From G020354945 sp964570585 (GTDB lineage Bacteria > Omnitrophota > Gorgyraeia > JABMRG01 > JAFGKX01), in assembly GCA_964570585.1 (NCBI GenBank), contig CAZMYR010000002.1:1-64000 (forward strand): 64,000 bases of DNA, in the 5' to 3' direction. The notes under the pieces are model-generated. The model had not been told where the DNA came from, searched no databases, and saw only the letters and a program-made list of their open reading frames with translations. The position numbers and the translations under genes were made by a program. How positions within the stretch are numbered: the first letter of the stretch is position 1; every line of letters starts with the position of its first letter. This document shows, piece after piece, positions 57,133 through 64,000 of the stretch.

Positions 57133-58083
57133 TCACTCTATTTTTGCGCGGTTCTCCATTATTTTTTTAACAGAATAAGTAGGTTTTCCGGTAGTCTCAT
57201 AATATGCCCTGACAGATATCTCGGCTAACAACCCCATTAGAATAAACTGAAATCCGATTATGATAAACACCACCATTATAAACAATAGCGGGCTTACCCA
57301 TACCCCTCCAAAATATATCTTTCTTATGACTATTAAAACACCTAACAATACTCCTAAAATATTCGATACAATACCTGGAAAACCAAAAACATAGATAGGG
57401 TTACTTATATAATTGTTAATAAATTCAGCAGTAAAAAAATCCAAAACCACTTTAAAAATACGGCCCAAACCATACTTCGAGTTACCACGGAATCTCTTTC
57501 TATGAGAAACTTCTACTTCGGCGATAGAAGCTCCTTGCCTTGCTGCATATATAGGCAATAATCTATGCATCTCTCCATATAGCCTCATCTTCTTAATTAT
57601 ATCTTTTTTATAAACCTTAAAGGTGCATCCGAAATCATGCAACTTAATTTTGCTAAGTTTTGAAATTAAATAATTCGCTATATAGGAGGGAATTTTCTTT
57701 GTAAAAAGGGGATCCTCCCTCTTCCTGCGCCATCCACTAACAACATCAAAACCTTCCTCCATCTTATTAAGAAGCTTTGGTATATCCGAAGGGTTATTTT
57801 GCAAATCAGCATCCAGAAAAACTATTATCTCTCCCCGCGAATAATCTATCCCTGCCTGCATAGCTGGTGTCTGTCCATAATGCTGGCTAAGCTGCACTAA
57901 TCTTATTTTTTCAGAAGAATTAGCAATATTAATCAACGCCTTGAGACTATTATCTCTACTTCCATCGTCTATATATATAATCTCATAATCTTGGACCAGT
58001 GATTTCAATACCTTATTAAGTTCGCTATTTAAGACATTAAGATTCTTCTCCTCATTATATACAGGAATTATTACTGAAATCAT
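57133..58083 (-). CDS. Polyprenyl-phosphate GT2 glycosyltransferase, ArnC/GtrB-like (316 aa)
   Basis: GT2 enzyme with two C-terminal membrane helices. ISVIIPVYNEEKNLNVLN, YEIIYIDDGSRDNSLKAL, IVFLDADLQNNPSDIPKL (DxD) and DFGCTFKVYKKDIIKKM define the catalytic domain. Helices at about 230-255 and 265-290 (PLLFIMVVFIIIGFQFILMGL) form the anchor. GRPTYSVKK-like ETTGKPTYSVKKIM at the end is typical for the group. It transfers a sugar from UDP or dTDP to polyprenyl phosphate. It starts close to the large palindromic element. Confidence 0.92.
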   Translation of the reverse strand: MISVIIPVYNEEKNLNVLNSELNKVLKSLVQDYEIIYIDDGSRDNSLKALINIANSSEKIRLVQLSQHYGQTPAMQAGIDYSRGEIIVFLDADLQNNPSDIPKLLNKMEEGFDVVSGWRRKREDPLFTKKIPSYIANYLISKLSKIKLHDFGCTFKVYKKDIIKKMRLYGEMHRLLPIYAARQGASIAEVEVSHRKRFRGNSKYGLGRIFKVVLDFFTAEFINNYISNPIYVFGFPGIVSNILGVLLGVLIVIRKIYFGGVWVSPLLFIMVVFIIIGFQFILMGLLAEISVRAYYETTGKPTYSVKKIMENRAKIE

Positions 58084-58100
58084 AAGCTAAGACTCCTAAG

Positions 58101-58245
58101 AATAGCACCGTTTCTGAAAGCAAAGGGGCAAGTGTCCCCCTTGCGGGCCCTGCATAATCGCGAAGCGATTAAGCAGGACTAGTCCTGTTGAAATCCTTTG
58201 GATTTCTACAGGGGACATTTGCTACTTTGCTTTCAGAAACGGTGC
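58101..58245. repeat. Cloverleaf-like palindromic element with GCGAAGC arm
   Basis: A perfect 21-bp outer stem (58105-58125 with 58225-58245, GCACCGTTTCTGAAAGC...) is extended by an 11-of-12 stem (AAGTGTCCCC-type with GGGGACATTT). Inside are two arms joined by ACTAGT (58178-58183): 58149-58177 (CCTGC...GCGAAGC...GCAGG) and 58184-58212 (CCTGT...ACAGG). The whole can fold as a four-way junction. It fills the gap 58084-58254; nothing else is seen there. Confidence 0.8.
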
Positions 58246-58254
58246 ATCCTACGT

Positions 58255-61200
58255 TTACTCCCTCCCCCCTAAAACCATTATTCCCTTAAATCTTTTAAGA
58301 AACCATAAATAGAAACAAAATAACAGAGAAATCATAAATAAGAAAAATAAAATTAGTTTCTTATAAAAAGGCCTTTTAATGAGAAGATATTCAGAAGGGG
58401 TAGCCAAGTACTCCTCTTGCCTTTGAGCTATAGAGGGTGTTTTTAAATCCTGAAGTTTATTTATAGACTCTCTTAAGCTATCTATTTTCTCCTGTTTAGT
58501 TAATTTATTTAGAGAAGTAACTGCATTTAATTCTTTGCCTTCTTTTAAATTGGTTTCTTTTACCTCTAAACCCAACGTTAGGGCTAAATCTAACAGCTTC
58601 TCTCCCCTTTCTTTCCTTACTGGCCAGGTATTGCCATCTTCGGTTTGCCAGAGGTAGTGCCAGTCCTTCTCTGGCAAGGGTGTGACCAAACCAAACCTCT
58701 CCGGTTTCTCATAAATCTCGGTACCGGCAATTAGATGAAGGGTATTGATGGATTTAATGGTATCAATATAATCAGCATTTCTTTTAATAAAATCTACTGT
58801 TTGCTTAAACTCAACCTCGCCTTCACCAGGAAACCCAATCATAACAAAGACCTCGGTTTTAATCCCCGCCTGCTTGGCAGCCTGGATAGCCTGTTCAGCC
58901 TCCTGAGAGGTGTATATCTTTCTCATCTTCTTTAAAACCTTATCAGAGGCGCTCTCTAAACCTATCTGTAAGACATCGCAACCAGATTCCTTCATCCTCT
59001 TAAATAATTCCCCCCTCATTTGCCTGGAAGGGGCAATCTGGCCATCCCAAGAAATTCTCAAATCTCTCTCCTTAATACAATCGCATATCTTAGATAGCTC
59101 CTCGGGGTCTCCGTTAAGAAGATTGTCGCTGACAGTAAACTTCTTTATCCCGTATTTATTCACATGGTGAGATAATTCCTCCGCAATAGATTCTACCTTC
59201 TTCATTCTGTAGCCAGGGGCTAAGCGAAAATTTTTGCAGAAACTACACTTTCCTCTACAACCCCTGGACCACTCAACCAGGAAAGCGTTTGAATGATAAT
59301 TTTCTAAATCAAACTCCTCATAGGTAGGAAAGGGCGCTTTTTCTAAATCCAAGGGGTCCCTCCTATTATATACCCAGTGATTATTCTTCTTAGTTACTGC
59401 TCCAGCTATTCCGGTTAATTCTTCTCCCTGATTTATCCTTTTAATAATCTCCAAAAGTGTCTCCTCCCCCTCTCCCACTACAAAGGCATCGATATCGTTA
59501 CCCACATTATCTAAAAAACCCCTTCTTTGATACTCGGTAGAACAAGACGGTCCACCCAAAATAATCCTTTTATAAGGGGCCTTTTCCTTAAGCCTTCTAA
59601 TCACCTCGATGGTAATATTTTCCCTGGGGTCAACTACGGAAAAACCGATTATATCTGTGGCTGAATTAGCCAAGGTATCAACACAATAATCTAATTGTTC
59701 TTTAAATAAATCCAAGAGTGCAGAGAAGGTATATTTATCATTCCAGAAATTCTTATTCTCCACATGCCAGAGCATCTTAAAATCATCACCAATAGTATTA
59801 TGAAAATAGACGTTAAAATCGTAAACCTTGGGATTGAGCCTATATCTTTTTAAATAAGAAGCAAGATAGGCTAATCCGATAGGGGGATTATTCACTCCCC
59901 AGGGAGGTAGGGCAACAAGAAGAATATCAGCCATCTTCTTTCTAAAATCCATAGCTTGTAAATCCGTAGATTTCTCGATAAGATTAGTGCTGAAAATTTG
60001 GATATCCAGATCTTTTAAAACACTGATTACTCTTTCAGTTCTTCTCTTACGGGCCTTAAAATTATTTCCATCGGCAGTATACCAATGTGAATCTCTTAAC
60101 TCTGGAGAAGAAGGGAAAAAAATTCCATATTTCTCGGAATTTATAGAGCAGTCGTTTTCTCTAACCGCATTACAGGTATTAATATTTGTTACTCCTGAAA
60201 TATAATTTCTGTTCTTTTTAATAAATTCGATAGTTTGCTCAACATCAGCTTCTGTTTCTCCGGGAAATCCAAGAATAAAATTTAGCTGGGTGTTTATTCC
60301 TGCCTTACGGGTATCCCTCAATACCTCTTCTATTATATCTATTGATAAAGACTTTCTCATCTTTTTTAAGACCTTATTTGAACCAGATTCTATGCCATAA
60401 TTTAAGGTTAAGCATCCCGCCTTCCTCATCTTATATAAAAGTGGGTATCTCATTTGTCTTCTTGCTATTGCCAGAGCTATCCAGGTTAATTTATATTTTG
60501 AACCAATAATTAAATCGCATAATTTTCCCAACTCATTTATATTGCCATTAATGAGCGCGTCGTTGAAATAAAAATTGTTTATCTTATTCTTCTCAACATG
60601 GTATTTAATCTCCTCGAACATATTTTCAGCAGTCCTTATTCTATATTTGCCTGTTGCCCTCCAATCATCGCAAAAGGCGCATCTATTAATACAGCCTCTG
60701 CTCATTAAAAGAGGCAGGGCTTTCTCTGTATACTTCTCAAGGTTAAATTCCTCAAAAGTGGGATAGCTCAAGCTATCAAGTGAATTAACAAACTGAGGAA
60801 TCTCAAAATTATTTCCTTTGAGCCTACAAGAAACCACTCCGGGAATATCTATGGATAGATAATTCTCTTTTATTTTACTAACTAATTTAAACAGTGTCGG
60901 CTCTCCTTCACCAAGAACAAAAAAATCAATTATATCTTGAGGGAAAATTTGTTCTCTGTCCTGTTTTGACAAACAACCACGACCGCCAACCACAATTATT
61001 TTATCGGGGGACCTTTCTTTAATCTGCTTGATTACCTCAATAGTGAATAACCTGTTTGAAGCGCAGACAGAAAATCCATAGATATTTGTATTTGAAAAAG
61101 AGAGAATTTTCTCCGCGCAATACTCAACTTCATTCTTTAATAGTTGCTTAAGTTGAATAAATGAATCCCAATCGCACCAATGTTTGCTGTTGTCCAAATT

Positions 61201-61383
61201 CCATAATTCTTTAACTCTATCACTAACTTTTTCATAAACATCGATATTTAGATCCAGAACTCCTGCCCTTATCTTTCTTGCTCTTAAATTTGCCGATAAA
61301 TAAGCTAAACTCAAAAGTGGCATTTTTACTTCCCATGCTGGACAAGCTACCAAAATAATATCCTTATCGTTTATCATGTTCAA
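58255..61383 (-). CDS. Tandem double radical SAM protein with membrane tail (1042 aa)
   Basis: Two complete B12-binding radical SAM units in one chain. Unit 1 (about 5-470): B12 fold with LLSLAYLSANLRARK, VVGGRGCLSK, VLGEGEPTL; cluster Cys231-x3-Cys235-x2-Cys238 in SRGCINRCAFC. Unit 2 (about 485-950) starts MADILLVALPPWGVNNPPIG, has ILGGPSCSTE and VVGEGEETL, and cluster Cys709-x3-Cys713-x2-Cys716 in SRGCRGKCSFC. Shared motifs (NYGIESGSNKVLKKMRK and QIGLESASDKVLKKMRK) show an internal duplication. A transmembrane segment lies at about 1007-1030 (LILFFLFMISLLFCFYLWFL). Typical relatives have one unit and no anchor. The partial protein at 62300-64000 is a close relative of these units. Confidence 0.9.
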   Translation of the reverse strand: MNMINDKDIILVACPAWEVKMPLLSLAYLSANLRARKIRAGVLDLNIDVYEKVSDRVKELWNLDNSKHWCDWDSFIQLKQLLKNEVEYCAEKILSFSNTNIYGFSVCASNRLFTIEVIKQIKERSPDKIIVVGGRGCLSKQDREQIFPQDIIDFFVLGEGEPTLFKLVSKIKENYLSIDIPGVVSCRLKGNNFEIPQFVNSLDSLSYPTFEEFNLEKYTEKALPLLMSRGCINRCAFCDDWRATGKYRIRTAENMFEEIKYHVEKNKINNFYFNDALINGNINELGKLCDLIIGSKYKLTWIALAIARRQMRYPLLYKMRKAGCLTLNYGIESGSNKVLKKMRKSLSIDIIEEVLRDTRKAGINTQLNFILGFPGETEADVEQTIEFIKKNRNYISGVTNINTCNAVRENDCSINSEKYGIFFPSSPELRDSHWYTADGNNFKARKRRTERVISVLKDLDIQIFSTNLIEKSTDLQAMDFRKKMADILLVALPPWGVNNPPIGLAYLASYLKRYRLNPKVYDFNVYFHNTIGDDFKMLWHVENKNFWNDKYTFSALLDLFKEQLDYCVDTLANSATDIIGFSVVDPRENITIEVIRRLKEKAPYKRIILGGPSCSTEYQRRGFLDNVGNDIDAFVVGEGEETLLEIIKRINQGEELTGIAGAVTKKNNHWVYNRRDPLDLEKAPFPTYEEFDLENYHSNAFLVEWSRGCRGKCSFCKNFRLAPGYRMKKVESIAEELSHHVNKYGIKKFTVSDNLLNGDPEELSKICDCIKERDLRISWDGQIAPSRQMRGELFKRMKESGCDVLQIGLESASDKVLKKMRKIYTSQEAEQAIQAAKQAGIKTEVFVMIGFPGEGEVEFKQTVDFIKRNADYIDTIKSINTLHLIAGTEIYEKPERFGLVTPLPEKDWHYLWQTEDGNTWPVRKERGEKLLDLALTLGLEVKETNLKEGKELNAVTSLNKLTKQEKIDSLRESINKLQDLKTPSIAQRQEEYLATPSEYLLIKRPFYKKLILFFLFMISLLFCFYLWFLKRFKGIMVLGGRE

Positions 61384-61415
61384 AGAAATACCTTAAGAGC
61401 ACTGAAAAATTACAT

Positions 61416-62297
61416 TTAATGTAAATAAGTTATTGCTGCCTCGCATCTTTTACAGATAAAGTCTTCTGGAGATTCAGTTTTACCCTCGACCATATCCCAG
61501 ACCTTCTTTCTTCTTCCATTCCAGATCTCATAAATAGAAGAATTCTTTACATTACCCAATACTACTTCCCTCCTCCAATCCATACAGCAGATAACAGCAT
61601 CGCCATTGTATAAAATAGGAAGTAACTCATTTGCCCAAATAGTGGCGCATCCACCGACAGAGGAATGTCTCACTTTGGGCAGAGAGCTAACATTTCCTGC
61701 TCGAGAGATAGGCCCTTCAAAATAGCTTATCTTTCTTATTCCTTTTTCTTGCCAGAAATTAAAGGTTTCCTCTTTCTCTTTCTCAGTCAAATACTTATGT
61801 TTTAGGAAGGTAATTATAATAAATTCTTCAATATTTCGTCCAGACCTTCTGACCATTTCGATAAACTGACCGATTCTTTTTAGGGTAAGCTCAGGATTTA
61901 GGCCCGTAGCACCGTAAATAGTTTTTGGATATATTCCATGAACGCTTATCCCTACCCAATCTAACTTAGAATTAATCAAGGCCATGGAGAGCTCTTCTGT
62001 TAAAAGGCTCCCATTGGTCAAGATATGGATAGAGCTTTGAGGATTCTTTTCTTTAGCATAATTTATTTTTTTTACTATATCCTTATCCATCAAGGGTTCA
62101 TTCATAAGATAGGGCATAATTCTTTCTATAGAAGAATTATATTGGCTGCACTCATCAACAATTTTTCTGTACAGATTCCCCTCCATATTGCCTTGAGGCA
62201 ATTCATCTTTAACCTCAGGATAAGGGCAAAAGATACACCTGCCATTGCAGCATGATGCAGTCTGGATCATTATATATTTAGGAAATTTTAAATGCAT
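61416..62297 (-). CDS. Radical SAM/SPASM-type protein (293 aa)
   Basis: Radical SAM enzyme without a B12 domain. The cluster motif is near the start: Cys17-x3-Cys21-x2-Cys24 (CCNGRCIFC). RIMPYLMNEPLMD and IHILTNGSLLTEEL are typical of the barrel. The C-terminal part carries extra cysteines (GGCATIW, VICCMDW, ICKRCEAAI) that resemble a short SPASM domain for auxiliary clusters. Such enzymes modify peptides or sugars. It lies between the double radical SAM gene and another radical SAM gene, with 2 bp to the latter, so the three probably function together. Confidence 0.88.
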   Translation of the reverse strand: MHLKFPKYIMIQTASCCNGRCIFCPYPEVKDELPQGNMEGNLYRKIVDECSQYNSSIERIMPYLMNEPLMDKDIVKKINYAKEKNPQSSIHILTNGSLLTEELSMALINSKLDWVGISVHGIYPKTIYGATGLNPELTLKRIGQFIEMVRRSGRNIEEFIIITFLKHKYLTEKEKEETFNFWQEKGIRKISYFEGPISRAGNVSSLPKVRHSSVGGCATIWANELLPILYNGDAVICCMDWRREVVLGNVKNSSIYEIWNGRRKKVWDMVEGKTESPEDFICKRCEAAITYLH

Positions 62298-62299
62298 AG

Positions 62300-64000
62300 T
62301 TAGATGGTATGTAGTTCGTGTGCTGAAATACCTATCCTTCCTGAAAAGTTCAGGTTATCTTTCATCATTCGCGCATTTAACATCCTTGCCTTCATTCTCT
62401 TAGGGCAATTCTGGACCTGGCCTAATACATTTAATTTGTTACCTGAAAAATCGAAAATAATATCTGGAAGGTTTCCTAAATCATCGCTCCTTAATTCTAA
62501 ACACCCATTTTGATGGTTGCCTAAAGTTATATCTCGCCAGATGCCTTCTGCCTCAGGGAAGTCTCCTTGCTCATCACCGCTAACCCAAGTCTTATATCTC
62601 TCAGAGGCCATTAAGCCCACTTTCCACTCCCCGATATCCAATTCTTTATTTAAATGGTTAGTTACCTTCCAGTGAAGCCGGCCTGAACCATCTATGGCCA
62701 TCTTCCAGAGCTGGGTTATGGGCAGATTATCCCACTTGATCCAGGCAATAAACCGATGCCGGCCCATCTTTATCTTCCAGTGGCCCTGGGATGAATCGTG
62801 CCAATTTTTTCCGAGCTTAAAGGAGCTATTTAGACCCACATCTTCGGTTACCTCCTTATCCTGATAGTAGAGCTTTAGCCATCCATTATTCCAGCTAAGT
62901 TTTAGGGAATTTCTGATAATACTCCTGTCCCTGCCTCTATCTTCCCTCGCCTTATTGAGCTTATTAATAACCCTCCTTAGCTTCCAACCTTCGAATTTCC
63001 CATCTTCCATAGGATAATGATTAATTATCAAATGAGGTATTTTTAACTTATACAAAGTTAGAAGCACTTTTCGGAGTCGTTTCATCCTTACCTTAAAATT
63101 ATTACCTGTATTATCGTAGAAGTAATTCCAATTATCACTGGGTAAATAAATTCCGTACTTTTCAGGATGAAGCCCGATGTCTGCTGTAGGGTTAATAAAT
63201 AAGGTTGAGACATTGGTTACCTCATGGATATATTCCTTATTTCTCTCAATGAAATTAAGGGTCTCCTTAAAGCAAAAATTGTCTTCGCCAGGATGACCAA
63301 CGATAATATTAATAGTTGTCCGGATTCCGCTTTGGTAGGTTGCTCTGACTAGTCTCTCGGCATCCTGGCCGGTATAAGGCTTGTTCATCTTCTTGAGTAC
63401 TTTATCCGATGCGTTATCCATACCGTAACATAAATTTCTGCATCCTGCTTCTTCCATTTTCTTAAGTAGTTTAAACTCCATATCTTTTCTTATAACAGCA
63501 TAACTGCCCCAGTTAAATTTTAATTTTGATTCAATAACTAAGTCACAAAATGCCTCCAGTTGTCTGAGATTGCCATTACATTCTAAATCGTTGAATGAAA
63601 AGTTATTGCAGTCGTTATTCTCGATATGAAACCTGACTTCTTCTAATATGTCCTCCGGCTTCTTCCATCTATACGGTGCGCACATAGCGCAGTCAACACA
63701 AAAACTACATCGGCGAGGGCATCCCCTGCTCGATAAAAGGGGTAAGATTCTTGTATTTTGCTTAAGATATAAAGAGTACAAACTTAAATCAAATTCTTCA
63801 AATGTGGGAAAAGGGATAGTATCTAATTTCTTCACTGGGTCAGGTCTTTGCTCACCAATATATTTCCCATCTCTATGCATTAAAGTACCGGGGATGTCTC
63901 CGATAATACCTTTTTTATAAAATGAAATCAGGATATTTAATAAGGGTTTTTCTCCTTCTCCAATTACAAAAATATCCACCAAGCCCTTTTTAACTTTATA
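62300..64000 (-). CDS. B12-binding radical SAM protein with extra C-terminal domain (partial, 5' end outside window)
   Basis: The frame stays open to the window edge, so the N-terminal B12 domain is cut. VDIFVIGEGEKPLLNIL is its last part. Counting from the GTG at 63982, the cluster motif is Cys88-x3-Cys92-x2-Cys95 (RGCPRRCSFC), followed by a further Cys98 and Cys101. LCYGMDNASDKVLKKMNK aligns with the two units of the double protein. From about residue 370 a domain foreign to radical SAM enzymes follows. It is rich in Trp and Gly and probably all-beta (FKLGKNWHDSSQGHWKIKMG, RFIAWIKWDNLPITQLW). It may be a carbohydrate- or lipid-binding module; it is not recognised. Confidence 0.87.
   Translation of the reverse strand, partial: YKVKKGLVDIFVIGEGEKPLLNILISFYKKGIIGDIPGTLMHRDGKYIGEQRPDPVKKLDTIPFPTFEEFDLSLYSLYLKQNTRILPLLSSRGCPRRCSFCVDCAMCAPYRWKKPEDILEEVRFHIENNDCNNFSFNDLECNGNLRQLEAFCDLVIESKLKFNWGSYAVIRKDMEFKLLKKMEEAGCRNLCYGMDNASDKVLKKMNKPYTGQDAERLVRATYQSGIRTTINIIVGHPGEDNFCFKETLNFIERNKEYIHEVTNVSTLFINPTADIGLHPEKYGIYLPSDNWNYFYDNTGNNFKVRMKRLRKVLLTLYKLKIPHLIINHYPMEDGKFEGWKLRRVINKLNKAREDRGRDRSIIRNSLKLSWNNGWLKLYYQDKEVTEDVGLNSSFKLGKNWHDSSQGHWKIKMGRHRFIAWIKWDNLPITQLWKMAIDGSGRLHWKVTNHLNKELDIGEWKVGLMASERYKTWVSGDEQGDFPEAEGIWRDITLGNHQNGCLELRSDDLGNLPDIIFDFSGNKLNVLGQVQNCPKRMKARMLNARMMKDNLNFSGRIGISAHELHTI

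Overview
The window looks like a chromosomal segment of a Gram-negative, uncultivated bacterium. Three things point tentatively to candidate phylum Omnitrophota (OP3): a 2376-residue exported protein whose signal peptide ends in A-L-A followed by L-R-P, a very high density of B12-binding radical SAM enzymes interleaved with glycosyltransferases, and an export machinery (Wza-like lipoprotein, Wzc-like kinase, ABC exporter) that needs an outer membrane. The phylum assignment is inference; no rRNA or other strong phylogenetic marker is present.

Region 1 (1-2.5 kb) holds a small XRE regulator, a GC-rich stretch with no supportable gene, and a zinc-ribbon serine recombinase flanked by a perfect 91-bp inverted repeat. 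The right arm of that repeat forms the 3' end of the recombinase gene and runs 6 bp into a 27-bp copy of the 3' end of a tRNA-Ser gene.

Region 2 (2.4-13.4 kb) reads as a tRNA-integrated island. The same 27 bp recur in direct orientation inside an intact tRNA-Ser(GGA) at 13333-13422. Between them lie a tyrosine integrase, an excisionase-like protein, an XRE repressor with three CTTAAC-N6-GTTAAG operators over two promoters, a HEPN-like protein, a secreted trypsin-like protease and the giant protein. The giant protein has alcohol dehydrogenase, class II aldolase, PHP-like, GNAT-like and shikimate dehydrogenase-like parts.

Region 3 (13.5-24.4 kb) is a minus-strand exopolysaccharide assembly and export operon: Wzc-like BY-kinase, Wza-like lipoprotein, a second Wzz/CpsD-like protein, an ExeA-type ATPase, an HD-GYP relative, a TPR protein and a Wzz protein. 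It ends on tRNA-Ser(CGA) and a DUF3108 lipoprotein.

Region 4 (24.7-64 kb) is a large surface-glycan locus. It has an ABC exporter pair, about a dozen nucleotide-sugar glycosyltransferases (GT2/GT4 and GT92-like), four GT39-like membrane transferases, polyprenyl-phosphate glycosyltransferases, a DegT aminotransferase, an asparagine synthase-like protein without its Cys nucleophile, an esterase-like hydrolase, a methyltransferase, and seven radical SAM proteins carrying eight radical SAM domains. One of the seven is a tandem double enzyme with a membrane anchor. The locus shows recent recombination: a 644-bp and a 227-bp stretch of perfect identity between paralogues, a GT39 tandem duplication, a shared N-terminal leader on four unrelated neighbouring enzymes, and a broken sulfatase. 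Several intergenic regions carry complex palindromic elements whose arms are closed by the GCGAAGC heptamer.

The likely logic is that glycans are built on lipid carriers by the transferases, modified by the radical SAM, methyl-, amino- and amidotransferase-like enzymes, exported by the ABC pair, and assembled through the Wzc/Wza system.
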